60,000 nucleotides of DNA from Strigamia acuminata (taxonomy: Eukaryota; Arthropoda; Chilopoda; Geophilomorpha; Linotaeniidae), in assembly GCA_949358305.1 (NCBI GenBank), contig OX442316.1, positions 1,490,001 to 1,550,000 on the forward strand. Reading direction: 5' to 3'. Below are positions 19,398 through 34,000 of this stretch, one piece after another. A model generated the notes under the pieces. That model was given only the letters and a program-made list of their open reading frames with translations, was not told the DNA's origin and searched no databases. Numbering within the stretch: the first letter of the stretch is position 1; every line of letters begins with the position of its first letter. A program made the position numbers and the translations under genes.

Positions 19398-22054
19398 ATG
19401 TTTGTTTTGCGACCCCAAGTCCGGCTGGACAGCAAATGGCTTAAAACTGACATTCAGTTGGCATTTCAGCGAGATGGACTTAGTAATTTGTGGAATGAAT
19501 TGGTCAAAGATGGAGAACTCACGATGGGAATTCCAGACGCGATCACGAATTGCAGCGGAGTTTTGGCGAAGAAAGGTGAAAATTGGTCGTTTTATGCGAG
19601 AAGTTTGTTGATTTTGTTGATTTTGATGATATTTTTCTTTTTTGTTAGGTGAGACGGGCAAGTTTTACTGCGGGATGCGGGTTTTGACGTGCGTTTGTTG
19701 CGACGGTTGCTGCGGTCCGAACAACGGGTGCAACTGCTTGCCGTGTCAGAAGTTAGATAAAGAGGAGCGTGAGCGGTTGGAAGAGGAGACGAAGCGGCCG
19801 CAGCCTTCGAAGGCGCAGATCGAGGGCTGGACGTGGGGACAGAAGCCGAGTATGTTGCTAAAGTGATCGTTTGCCTCTTTTTCTGCTTTCAAAGCTGTGT
19901 TTTGCTTTTATTATTATTATGCATATTTTTAAATCTAATTTTTTATATTTTAATACATTTTTACATTTAATTTAATTGTTACCGGTAAATGTCTTTTATA
20001 AATTTGGTATGCATTTTAAATGCATTTTAAATGCATTTTAGACGTTTTTTAAGGCATTTTTAAAAGCTTTCTCATGTTTTTTGCACGTTTTTTGCACTTT
20101 TTTGCTCATTTATAAATGCTAAAAAAAATTGTGCACATTTACTTTAAAAATGTGTTATTGTGCATTTGAAAAGTTATTTCGTGCATTTTCCCATTCGATA
20201 TTACACATTAGTTAATACACTTTCTACGTTTTTATGCATACTTATAAGTTTTTACATTTTAGAAGCTTTTTCATTCGTTTTATGCGATTCCACACATTAC
20301 TTAAGGCATTTTTAATATGTTTTGCATTTCTACACATTTATTACTCACAAAAAATTTTGGGATACATTTTATCACATTTTCTACTTTGCATTTAAAAATT
20401 GCATTTAAAAAAAAATGTACATCTATTTTTAATATTACTCTTTTAATAGCTGCTGGTGGGTCACAGAAACCCGCTTGGAAAAAATTTAACTTAAAAGAAA
20501 ACATATATTTAATAATAAAATGGAATGTAAAATGTAATTGCAGGTGTAGAACAACTGAAAACCTGCTTGCAATCGATCATATACGAACAGAAACAACTGT
20601 GTACCGAAGCGAACAGCACGACACTTTCATCGACGCGATTATTCCAGAGACTCACCGTCATTCAGAGATGTTTCGTCGCGCTCACGCACTCGACGCCGAA
20701 CGAAACCAAATCGAGCGTCAAACACGTCATGGCATCCTCAGTCACGTCGAAGGAAAGTCGAAAGTGAGGAGAAGTGTAAATTAATTTTTATTTATTGCTT
20801 AATTAATTTTGTTTTATTTTAGTTTGAAAAATACGGAAAAGGCGACTTCGGGTCTTGCACGCGTGGGATCGCACGCCGCTCTGAGTTTCGCGTTTGCGTT
20901 CCTCAAACGCGCGTGGCGGTCGGGAGAGGATTCGGATTTGTGCCGGGAATTGCTTCAGGAATCGCTGGACGCGCTTCGGACTTTGCCGGAAGCGTCGCTG
21001 TTCGACGAGAGTTCAGTTTCGAATATATGGCTGCAAGTTGTAGAGCGATCGTCTAAGTTTTTAAGATCAGTGGTTCTCGGGTGAATAGAAAGTGCTTTAC
21101 GAATGCCAGTGCTCGATTTGTTTATATTTTTTTTATTCATCTCCATTTTTGTACATAGAAAATCAAATTTTTCACACAAAAATGAATTTATTTCGATAAG
21201 TTTTTTTTTTAAATTGGATTTTTCTGCGTAGAAATTGGATTTTTCTGCGTAGAAATTGGATTTTTCTGCGTAGAAATTGGATTTTTTTGCGTAGAAATTG
21301 GATTTTTCTGCGTAGAAATTGGATTTTTCTGCGTAGAAATTGTATTTTTCTGCTTAAAAATTTGCATTTTGGTACATTTAAATAACAAGTTTACAAATAG
21401 AAATTGCATATTCACACGTAGAAATTGCATTTTGTCAATAGATATTGCATCTCTGCATCTATTTATTGCATTTTTACACAAAAATTGCATTTTTGGTGCA
21501 CACAATTGCATATTTATTCACAGAAGTTGCGTATTTATTCACAAAATTTACCTATTTACATGTGGAAGTTCCATTTTGCACTTAGGTATTGCATTTGACC
21601 GCTTGTAAATTGAATTTTTGAATGTATAAATTGCATTTTTAGACTTTGAAAATGCATTTTTGCAGCTAGATTTGGCAAAGAAGCAGTTTTTGATTGTTAA
21701 ATTTTTCCAATTCGAGCCCTGCCGAATAGTCGTTTGAATTTTAATGAAAATGGGAAATGTTTTAGGGATGTGACGCTGGAAGGAAGTTGTACACGCTCGA
21801 CTTGTCAGATTCCGGTTGCGGACCAACACATCGCCCTGTCCTTGTTGATGGAATTGGCGGTGCAGCGCGGCTCCCTCAGTCAAGTGATCAGCGCCGTTCT
21901 GTTGCTACTGCATTTATGGGATAGTGGAAAATACGAAATGGACAATCGAATAATTCTTCACGGCACCAGTGCGCCCCTAGTTCCCCTTTTGAAACGATTT
22001 CAACAAATTTCCAGCTCGAAAACAAAATGTTCCGAACCCGATCATTACGACGAA
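19398..22054 (+). CDS. HERC2: HERC2 exons 1-5: N-terminal region with Cys-rich module
   Basis: Exons at 19398-19575, 19649-19849, 20544-20763, 20823-21080 and 21766-22054. Exon 1 encodes the family hallmark [13 protein letters not shown]. Exon 2 encodes a compact cysteine-rich stretch ([19 protein letters not shown], then GCNCLPC) with nine cysteines in about 30 residues, probably zinc binding. An acidic/basic helix and a WTWG motif follow. Exons 3-5 give helical repeats, with [20 protein letters not shown] and [19 protein letters not shown] as recognisable family segments. Confidence 0.95.
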
Positions 22055-25000
22055 GTGAGTGTTCGGCCATAACGCAAATTCATCCATTCTTTTTGTTAAA
22101 ATAAAGCAAATTAATCGACTTTTTTTGGTAAAATAAAACAAATTAATCGATTTTTTTGTTAAAATAAAGCAAATTTATCGATTTTTGTCGAAACAACTCA
22201 AATTAATCGTTTTCTATGTCGGAATAACACAAATTATTCCATTATTTTGCGGAAAATAACGCAAATTAATCCATTTTTTATTTAATTAAGGCAAATTAAT
22301 CCATTTTTTTTTTCTATGTTTTTGGCAGAATTCACCGATTATTATAAGTCCAACCGAATGTTTTCTTCGGTATTTGACATTGCCGGAAGACGACGAGGTG
22401 TCGGTGGACCTGCGGCAAACTGCAGTGGTGGTCATGTCGCATTTGGATCGGTTGGCAGCGCCTTATTCTCCTCCATCTCATAACTCGAGGGTCAGGATTT
22501 TTATTTTATTTTTTAATTTTTAAATTTGTTCATTTTTAAATTTATTTTGTGATTTTGTGATTTTTTTTTAGGTTTCCGGTAGTTGCCAAGAGGTTTTGTG
22601 TTGGGGTTGGCTGGCATGGATGGGAGCAAACATTTGCAACGGACCGCATTTGTGCGAAGCGATCGGCGAGTTGGGAGTCAAACAGATTTGCTGTGCCGAG
22701 AGAAGCCTTCTGGTTTTAACGCAAATGGGAAAAGTGTATATTGTTCATTATAATTCCGATAATCAGGTAATTTTTCATGTAGGTGATACGTAAAACGTTG
22801 ATTCTATTATAAAAACGTTAAAGTTATGCATAAAAACGTTAAAGTTATGCATAAAAACGTTAAATTTATGCATAAAAACGTCGAGTTTATGCGTGAAATA
22901 GTTGCTGTTGCTGTACCTGTAAAAATGTTAATTTTTGCTTTAAGGCAGAATCTTTACATGTTAAAAATTAAATTTTGAGCAAACATATATATTTTTTATG
23001 TAAAGACAGGTTTTTTTTGTATGTAAAATGCGCATTTATGCGTAAAAGAATTAATTGACGTGTGCAACATGAACTTACGCAGAAATACCTCAATTTAACA
23101 CGCAGGAACTTTAATTTACACATCAGAATAATAAGACTAATGATTAAACTGTTAAAATAAGAGTTGTTGGCCTTGTTTTGGTCAGGGTGTTTTTAATTGT
23201 CTCTTGACCCAGGCCAAGGACAGTGGGATTTGTTTAGAAAAGAATTAAATGCAAGTTGAAAATGTTGAAATTAATTATTCCACCATATTGCAAAGAACGC
23301 AACAAATAAAGAAGTGCCGTACTAATTACATTTGCATTTTTATTTTAATTTTTCGCAGGGTACGCAATTTGTAGACGGGTTTTCGGACAAAGAAATAGTG
23401 AAATTAGCTGCCCATCCGGAGGGAAAACACATGTTAGCACTATCGAGTGACGGCGACGTCTATTCTTGGGGTAACGGCGATGGCGGAAGATTGGGACATG
23501 GAGACACTAAGTACATTTTCAAAAATACAATCAAACATTTTTGTCTTTGATTTTTGTTGATTTTCCATTTTTCCATTGATTTTTAATTTTTCATTGATTT
23601 GTTATTGATTTTCCGTTTTTTTCATTAATTTTCCATTTTATTCCATTAATTTTCCATTTTTTTCATTAATTTTTTTTTATTTATTTTACATTTTTTTCAT
23701 TAATTTTTTTTTATTTATTTTACATTTTTTTCATTCATTTTCCATTTTTTCCATTGATGTTTCATTTTTTTTTTAAATTTATTTTTGCAATTGATTTTTA
23801 ATTTTTTCTATATTTTTAGTTCGAAGGAAGAACCAACGTTAATCCACGCTTTAATCGGCAAAAACATTTGTCAAATCGCTTGCGGAAGCACGTACAGCGG
23901 AGCGGTGACGTCATCTGGCGAGCTGTACATGTGGGGCCGCGGCAACTACGGAAGACTCGGCCTCGGCAGCAGCGAAGACCAAAACATGCCGACGTTAGTC
24001 GCCGCTCTGAAGGGACAGCGAGTAATCGACGTCGCGTGTGGCAGCGGTGACGCGCAGACGTTGGCCGTTACCGACACCGGAGCGGTTTATTCGTGGGGTG
24101 ACGGCGACTATGGGAAACTGGGACGCGGCGGATGCGATGATGGGTGCAAAACGCCGAAAATTGTCGATAGGTTGCAGAATTTGGACGTTCATCGCGTGTG
24201 GTGCGGTGGTCAGTTCAGTGTGGCGTTGTCCAAGAACGGCGTTGTTTATACTTGGTTCGTATCCATCCATTTTTCTTGACTATCAATTTTTTCTCGATTT
24301 TTAAACAATTAATCGATTTTTTCTTGATTTCAATGAAATTAAATCGATTTTTCCTTGATTTTAATAAAATTAATCGATTTTTTCTAGATTTTTATGAAAT
24401 TAATTCATTTTTATAGGGGAAAAGGTGATAATTATCGATTAGGGCACGGATCGGAGGATCACATTCGTTTTCCGAAGCAAGTGGACGCTTTGTCCGGGAA
24501 GAAAATTGTGGATTTGGCCGTCGGACCGATGCATTGCTTGGCATTGTGTGAAAATCGAGATGTTTACTGCTGGGGACGGAACGATCAAGGCCAGCTCGGC
24601 GAGAACGTGAGCAGTTGCAATCCGCAGCCTGTTTTGATGCCGCATTTGGAAGGGAAGAATGTTATTGGTGTTGCTTGTGGGCCTGGGCAGGTGTGCAAAT
24701 GGACAATTTTTTTATTTTCTTTTTCCTTTTCCTTTTGATTATTTTGGTTGACAACAACGGATTACAGTCGAGTTTTTTTGTGAACAAAGCCATTCATCGA
24801 CAACGATATGTAGTATCGCGATTATATCGCAATTGTTACGAATATATCGAAATATTATCGCAGTATATTTGCAAGAAAAACGAAAAATAGAAAAATATCG
24901 CCAGATTTAAAAAAAAAACGATTTTTATCGAAATTATATGGCCGTGTTTTTCCCAATTTTGTCTCGTGAAATAATCATTTGGATTTGATTAGCGAAATGC

Positions 25001-28000
25001 ACGACTAATTTGAATAAATGTATTATTTCAGAGTTTTATGTGGTCTTCAAGTAACCAATGGATAATCGGTCTTCGCATTCCATTCGTCGTCGACATTTGC
25101 AAAGCAACTTTCGAAATGCTCGACGAATTCTTCGTGCAAGTGTGCGAAGGTTTAGACGGCAGCAACGATTGGCCGCCGCCGCAAGAACAGGAGTGTCTGG
25201 CGGTCGCGGGACTAAATATTCTACGACTCCAGGTGAAACTTTTGCATTTTTGTTAAATTTTTTTGTTTAAATTTTTTTTTATTTAGTTATATTCGGCGAT
25301 CAGCCACAATGTGGACTTGGAGGAGCTCGGATTGGGCGTGGGAACGCGTTTGTTGTTCAATTTGAAGCAGAGAGTGATCGAGTTGGCGAGCAACGCCGGC
25401 GTGCTTCCGACGATTCAAATGGCGGCGCAAGCCGTGTTGCAGAACGGATGGGTGATTTTGTTGCCGACAGCGGACGAGAGGGCGCGGGCGTTGTCGTCGT
25501 TGTTGCCGAGTGGGGTTGATCCGTCGCTCGTGACTTCTGGTCGGAGGTTTATGACGGATTTGTTAGTCAGTAGTTTGATGGCTGACGGTGGGCTGGAGAT
25601 CGCGCTGCAGGCGGCTATTAAGGTGGAAGTGCAGGATTTGGAAGAAATGAAGGTTCGCTTATGTGCACTATATTTTGTAATCAATTTGTTCTCATAGTTA
25701 CTATTGAATTGCATATTGTTTGTTTACATTTTGAAATTGTTTCTTTAATAATGGATTTTTTTTTTTATTAAAAATGGGAATTTTTCCTAAAAAAATGGGA
25801 ATTTTTCCTAAGAAAATGGGAATTTTTCCTAAAAAAATGGGAATTTTTCCTAAAAAAATGGGAATTTTTCCTAAAAAAATGGAAATTTTTCCTAAAAAAA
25901 TGGGAATTTTTCCTAAAAAAATGGGAATTTTTTCTAAAAAAATGAGAATTTTTCCTAAATAAATGGGAATTTTTCCTTAAAAAAATGGGAATTTTTCCTA
26001 AAAAAATGGGAAATTTTCCATAAGAAAATGGGAAATTTTCCATAAGAAAATGGGAAATTTTTCATAAGAAAATGGGAAATTTTCCATAAGAAAATGGGAA
26101 ATTTTCATTAAAAAAATGAGAAATTTTCCATAAGAAAATGGAAATTTTTTATAAGAAAATTTAAAAAAAAATCTTTTTAAAAATTGATTTGTTAAAACGA
26201 GTAAACACTTGTTTATTTTTAATTTTATTTCAGGAAAAGGAACTCGACAAAGACGAATGCTCAACAACGACCGGAAAAGGTTTAATGACTGAACAAGCAC
26301 TGTTAGAATCCGAGTCAAAAAGAACCCAAGAAGCAACCGCTTCCGACGACGGCGGCAGCACAACAATTCCTTTACTACATCTAGTTAAACAATTGCTCAA
26401 GTTAGTAATAATTACAAACAAAATGTAAAAACGTACGGGAAGCTGGAGCAACTCTTTGATTTCTTTCTCTTTTCTAGAAACTCATCAGTTCAAACACTCG
26501 CGTGGTTACAGCAACTCTCTCCCGAAAACGCATCAAATTCAATCCCACGGTCTGAAAACACGGACAACTTCGAAAAATCCGCCTCATTAAACCTCCTATT
26601 ACGCTTCCAACGACTCCTCATCGCCCAACTATTCCCAAAGGATGTCGACAAACCATCAAACCTAAATCAAGGTACCAAATCCAATCCATTTCCCCATCAA
26701 ACCCTCCTAACTTTGCAACTTGCAGATTATTCCGGCGCCGCATCCGTCTTACGCAAATACATCATTCTACTGCGCAACCACGTGACCGACTGCCTCGCAA
26801 TCGCGGTCAGCATCATAAGCAACAACGTGCGGCATTTCGCCGTCGCCGCCGAAGTGATCACCAAAGACGTGTCGGGCATTTTACTACCGGAACTGGTCAT
26901 GTGCCTCATTCTACTGCACATACACGTGCCACACGTTTTGCAAGAAGTGCGAATTATTCCCATTTTAATCAACCTGTTGGACCATTTGGATCAATTCAAT
27001 CGCATGGCGCCGGGAATGGAGAAGGATGACTGCGAAGACATGAGTTGGCCCGGGATGTTCCGTGAGTATACAATCGATAATTAAGTTGATTTTATTTGTT
27101 TGTTTATTTCTTTATTTGGCAGATTACTCGAATTCGTCGGTGAATATCTTGAAGCCAACCGAAGATTTGACGATCATTCGCAAAGCGGACGTTGAGAATC
27201 ACAACAAAGATGGCGGATTGTGGATCGTTATACACGGGAATGTGTACGACGTGCAGGATTTTCGAGCTCAGGCACCATGCGGCAGTGAGAACTTGCTGCA
27301 TTTGGCCGGCCGCGATGCCACGCAAGCGTTTGAAAGTGCCAAACATTCCGATCAAGCGCGCGAAATGCTCTCGTCGTTCTTCGTCGGCACTTACAGCGAT
27401 GTATGCGTTAAAATATATCAAAATAATTGATTTTGTGATGACTTTTTGTTTGATTTTAGCCCGAGCACGATTCTGTGATTAGTATAGACACTCTGAGCAT
27501 TTCGTCGCCTTTGATGGACACGGAGCGGTCGTTGGGTCTATTTCTCGGCCTCCATTGCAATTGGCAAGCGTGCAGCACTCCCATCCAGCCGGCGGAAGAG
27601 GACTGCGCCCATTGGCTGCGCGCCGAATTCTTTCGCGGCGGACTGCACGTTTTGCAGCCGCCGAATCCCTTCGACGAAGAAAAAGGAGAAACTCGAAACA
27701 CCGGATCGACGACCGCCACTCCGGGTTGGTTTCGAAGTCGATGCGGTGATTTTGGTTGACTCTTATTTGTTTTTAGTGTCAGGGACGACGCCGACAGAGC
27801 CCAAAGTACCGAAAATCGAAGAAAACGAAAAGAGAAATTTTATTAATAAATATTGGGACAATTCGGGAGCGTTTTTGGTCGCTCTGGCCGAGAGTCGCCT
27901 CACGGATTTGTACGTCAAGACGTTTTTGGGCGGCGTGGACAAGTATTGCAAGCAACATCATTTGATAATCCACATGGATTTTCCTTGCGATCATCCGGTG

Positions 28001-31000
28001 GAGGAAGTCGGAAGGTGGACATTTGTTTGTTTTGCTGAAACTTGGTTTTTGAAAATTGATTTTTGTTTGTAGGATGTTGATGGCGGTGTTGATTAAGCAT
28101 CATAATTTGGGCACTACGGCCGTTATGTACGTGGAGCAGAGCGGGCAGATGGATGGGGCAAATGGCGGGCCGCGGTTACCGAAAGCGATCGCAGAGTGCG
28201 TGCGCTTGGTTCATCAGACAAAGTGGTCTTTGATCAAAGTAAACTTTTTCAATCTGTTTTTTCTATACTTTTTATTTTTTATTTTTTGATTTTTCCATCG
28301 TTGAAGTTTTTGATTTTGTCAATTTTTGTTGTTGAAATTTTTTAATTTTTTAATTTTTGAATTGTTCTAGGCACGACAAGATTTGAGTGGTTCTTATAAA
28401 GAAGTGTGCGCACCAGTGTTGGAGCGGTGCCGCTTTTTATTCTACGAGCTTCGCTCGGCGACCAGTCAGGAAGTGAACGCCTTAACCAGGTTAAAGTTGT
28501 TAAACGCAATGCCGAAGTGGAGGAGGATTATCCACCAACTGATTAAAGACAGAAGGAGTTCGAAAAGTAGAGATTATTTTTAAATTAAAATGTACTTTTT
28601 ATATTTTTGTTAAATTGAATTTTAGGAGTTGGAACGAAGTTAGAAGATATTGTGAACGAATCTATACAGGGACAGTCCGAAATAGTCGAACAAACGGGAG
28701 AAAAGATTCAACTCTCGAACGAAATTTCATTTATTCCAAATTTATTAGAGAAAAAGGTGGTAAGTATCAATTTTAACGAAAATTTGCATCAAGTGATGCG
28801 CAGCAAAGTGCTAACGATGCAAATCTTGGCATTTTACTAACCAAGTCAGTAAATGATTTTCATTTATAAACTGTAATTTTACATGTAAAATCGGAATTTT
28901 AGACGAAAATTGTAATTCTTAGTGCACAAAGGATTTTTTTTATGCACAAATTGCGATTTTCAATGAAAACTGAATTAATTGGACAAAACTCCAATTTTAG
29001 CGGCAAAAATGGATTATTTTAGACAAAAAAAAATACATGAGAAATTTGTATTTTGCAATAGGATGCTATTGGTCACTGCATCATGAACGCCAAACCGAAG
29101 AAATGCAAAGGCTTTTGGCAGCGCTCAAACAGCGTTTGCCAGACGAATTTAACCAGCAAAATAATCGAATTCATCTTGCAAGAAGAACCCGTCGACATCG
29201 AAGCGCTACGAAAAGCCCTCTACTGCCAAGTAACGAGACTAAAACAACCAAAAATCCCTCGCAACTAACAAGTAAATGAATTTGTAAATGCCATCAATAG
29301 GTGGAACGGGCGGAAATTCGCAAACAAGGCTGTGAAAACATTCTCAATTTATTCAAAAAGTCGTATTTAATTCCGTCGGTCAAATATTCGCTCTTTAACG
29401 GATGGATGGGCCTCGTTAACGCTAATTACAGGATCCGGTGGGCACAAATTGAATTGAATTGTTGCATTATTTTATTTTCAATTTTGATTTTTCTTTTAAA
29501 TTTTAGCGATCCGATCCCGCAGTGTTTGGAAAACGTCGAATTAATTCCTCCGTTCGACCGCGCCCTATTGAAACTCACGTTTTCGCACTTGATTGCGTGG
29601 ACGGTGGACGAATTGCGAGCGCTGGTGCACGAAACCGAGGCACAAATTCGACTGAGGAGCGGACGGGGCGGCGTTTTGCCCAAAGACAGTCGGAATAAAG
29701 ATAGGCATAGAACGGCGGCGTTTTTGTCCAATGGGCGGGTTCTGATTATGCTGCTCGGCCTGCTTACGGCGGATCATCACGCGAACGAAGTCAGTCTGTT
29801 GATTAACTCGGGCGTTTTGGCGCTGACGCAGACGATAATCCGATTGGTTGGTGCGTGCAGTTTATTTGGGTTGGATTTGATTTTTTTTTTTTGATTTTTT
29901 TTGTTTTTGTTTTTAGGGCCGGATCCGAATGGGATTTACAATGAGAAGAATTGTAATATGTCATTTGCTGTATACGAACAATATGTAAATAAGATGAGGT
30001 CGAATTCGTCGCAGTTGAGCGGCCCGGAGTTGGCGCTGATGATGAAAGTCGGAACTCGGGTTGTGCGAGGCGTTGATTGGAAATGGGGGGATCAGGTAAA
30101 GAAATTGAAATAGTTTTAGTTTTTGGGGATTTGATTTGAATTTTTTAAATATATTTTTTATTAGTCTTATTAATTTTAATTGTTTGAAGTATTTTTGCAC
30201 AATTCTGAAGGTTATTTGCAGAGTTTTGAACTTTTTGACGTATTTTTGCACTTATTTTGAACTTTTTAAATAATTTGTGAATTTTTTTGATATTTTGTAT
30301 TGAATATGTTTAGGATGGGCCTTCACCAGGAGAAGGTCGAGTTATAGGAGAACTCGGTGAAGATGGTTGGATTCGCGTGCAATGGGATAACGGGAGCACA
30401 AATTCATACCGCATGGGAAAAGAAGGGAAATATGACTTGAAGTTGGCGGAACCGCCTCACGTGCCGGAAATTGATGAAAATACCGACGCCGAGGACGATG
30501 ATTGTACGATTTAAAGTTCTACTAGAATTATTTTTAAATGTATTCATTTTCCAGGTTCGAATTTTGTGAAATTTGATGCAAAAAACCCGACGGCTTTGTT
30601 GAAAAGTGCCAGTATTAATCTTCTGCGTTGTATGATGATTTGCACGGGAATTCATTCCGATCATATTCAGCACAATTCAATTCAACTGCTTTGTAGCTTG
30701 CTCAGGAGTTTACTTCAAGAGGGATGCGTGCAATGTTCAGGTACAATGATTCGACAATTAATGGATAATGCTCATGTTGATTGAATTTGCTCATTGAATT
30801 GAATCGAATCGAATTTTCAAATAAACTTGATATTCTGATGAATGGGATTTCAGATTCTCGTGTTTTGGCCCAAGAACAACACAACGAGTGGGCCACGCTA
30901 GGCTTCATGAGATCGGTTGCCATCACCCCTAGCTTCAGTCGTGCTTTAACATCCCCCATCTGGCTGAACTTATTACTCAAAATCATCGACGGAAGCTACA

Positions 31001-34000
31001 ACAGCAAAGGAAACAATTTATCCAAACAAGTATTTATTTCCACTCGAATCGAAACGAATCCAATTCCGTATAAAGGAATTAAAAAGAAAACAATTGTGGT
31101 AAATATTTGCAGATCTTAGCTCTGAATTTACTTCGCCGAATTCTTCCGTCGTGGGACACGCCAATCTACAGCAAGGAACGTACACAATTATTAGACCGTA
31201 TATTCCTTTTATTAGGCTCGAGGCTCGTTACATGTACGAATGATCCAGTATTGCAATCCTCAGGTGACAAATTTTAATTTAAACAATAAAAATCAAATAC
31301 AATAACGGTGTATAATGTGTTTTTTTACGTTTTCAGAGATTGTATGCAGAGGCAAATCCCTGATCCGGTCGCGCGTGTCTCTGACGGCATCGCACACGAG
31401 CACGATTGCCGAGGAGTGCGTGACATTGATTCGCAAATTGCACGCTTTGCCCGCTTGGAATTGCGCAATCAACGATTACCTTTGCTCCAAGTTGACGCTC
31501 ATTCCTGAAATAATTTTGGAGCATCCAGTGTTGGTTTCGCAGCAGGTGGAACATGAATGTCCGGACACGATGTTGCAGATCGCGTCCGTCGTTGCCGCCT
31601 TGTCGGTGATTGGCGGCGTGGACGGGAGGCCTCGCTTGGGGGGTCATGTGATCACGGACGATAGTAGTAAAGGGACGGTGGCCAAGATATCCAATACGGG
31701 GAAACTTACGGTTCAGTGCTGCGACATGCAAATGATCAAAAAGTACTTTCTTCAGCAGTTGCAACCGGTGAGTAAAAGAAAAAATATATGCTAAAGCTTA
31801 AAAAGGATAATTTGGTTCAGAAAATTGCATTAATAGCACAAAAAAGCTGGAAAAGTACATATTTGGCAACCATAAATTGCATTTTTGTGTTTAAAAATTG
31901 CATATTTAATCGCCTAAAAATACTTTTGACTAAAAATGCAGTTTATGGTCACTTTGGATGTGCATTTCTACATAAAAATGTAATGTTTTGCAGATCACAC
32001 CTGTGGAATTCCACATTGACAAAATGCCATCGGATGAGCACATGTTGCAAGTGTGGACAGCTTTAGTGAGTTTAGCTGGAATCGCAAACAAAAGCGAACG
32101 AATGAACATGGTTCACAGCGCAACCTCAATATCCAGCGACACAAGTAGCTATTTTGATTCATTTTGAAACAAATGAATAAATTAATAAATTTTTCATGCA
32201 AATTCCAGACATTGTGAACAAGAAATTGCTGTACAGCCAACAACAGCGTCTAGGAATACTGAAAGCGTGCCGAGTGTTGTTTTGCCACCAAGAACTGTTG
32301 CGTCGTATTCTCGTGCAGCCTGCGCTCGAAGAGTGTCCGTCTCCAGATAATCTCGCTAGTCCGAGCGGAGAGGAAGACAGTACGACGGAGTTGTCGACCG
32401 GCCCCAGTTTTAATCATTCGCTTCTTATCCAGCAATTGTTAGCAACGGCAACGCAACCCTCCTCCGTTAAACCCGTTTACAGTTGTGCAGAGTTGGAGGT
32501 CACTCTTTTACAATTTCATTTTTCATTGTAGACATTTGTGGGACATTTGTTGACGTTGTGTTTGTTGACTTGCAGGCAGCCGCCGTAGCAGTGAGCCAAT
32601 TTCTCGCTTCGAGCGTCACCTTGGCGACGAGCGAAGAAAACGACTTGAGTCCACAAAGCGATGCGAGCGTACGATCTAGTCCAACGACGGTTGCAAGTGG
32701 TCACAACGCGAATAGCCGCAGTGTGAAACCAACATCTCGATCTCGTTCGAAAATGACTCCACCTCCTCCCATACCAGCCGTGCAACAATTAATGGAGATG
32801 GGGTTCGCGAGGAGAAGCGTCGAATTGGCCATCAAATCACTCAGTCAGTTACTTCGCGACGCTTAAATACAGTAGAGCATCAATTATTCGAATAAACACA
32901 TCGTGTTAAGCCAACTCATTTTTTAACGTTTTTTAACAGTTTTTTAACCATTTTTTTTATTGATTTTTTTTGTATACAATGCAGTATATGAATAGTTTGA
33001 AAAATTGCTGCTCTAGTGTAATTTAGAATGGACAGAAATTTAAATTTAAACTTTTAATTTTTGAATTTGTGTAGGCGGGAGTTTGGAAATGGCGCCGAGC
33101 CCGGAGTCGATAGTCGGTTGGATGTTGGAACATCCCGATCAAGCGGCCGATTTGTCAGACAGCGAGAGCGTGATCTCGTTAAACGGCTGCTCGGATTCGG
33201 AATCGGCGTGCAACAACGGTGAAGAGCTGGACACGACGGCGGATGATGTACATTTTTCTTATTCATTTTTCTTATTCGTATTTTATTTATTTATTTTTTA
33301 TTGCTTTTATTTTCTCGACATTTATAGACATTTCTAGACATTTGTTTAGATTTTTCTAGACATTTGTTTAGATTTTTCTAGACATTAGTTTTGATTTATT
33401 CTGATATCTTTCAGGGTTTCCCGGACGAATATTTCCGGAAAAGATCGGATTTCCAGAGCAACGACGAATACGCAGCATATGTACGCGAACATATCCAACC
33501 CGGTATGATCGTACGTTGCTGCAGGACCTACGAAGACGTCCATGAAGGGGATGTTGGTCGAGTTGTCAAAGTAAATGAACGAAAAGCTCGATCGAATTGC
33601 AACACTTTTGCACTTGGTGTAAATCTTGCTTTTCGTCTTTTCGCAGCTCGATCGAGATGGCCTTCACGATCTCAACGTACACGTTGATTGGCAACGTAAA
33701 GGCGGTACCTATTGGGTTCGATACATACACGTGGAATTGATGGGTCATTCTACAGCGTCGACCGGCATCGCGGTCCCATCCTGTAATAACCATCGAATTG
33801 ATTGACAAATTGGTTGTTATTGGATTTTTTTTCTTTTCTTTTTTATACTCCACAGCCGGCAATCAAATCAAGGTTGGCAGTTGTGTGCGAGTTAAGCCTT
33901 TAGTGATTACACCAAAGTACAAATGGGGTTCGGTGACCCACAAAAGTGTGGGCGTCGTAACAAGTAATGTTATTGTTTTGAATGTTTTTACTCGGAAATT

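Noticed and set aside
25768-26366. Repetitive plus- and minus-strand frames in HERC2 intron 12
   Set aside because: Products of the 21/22-bp minisatellite inside an intron.
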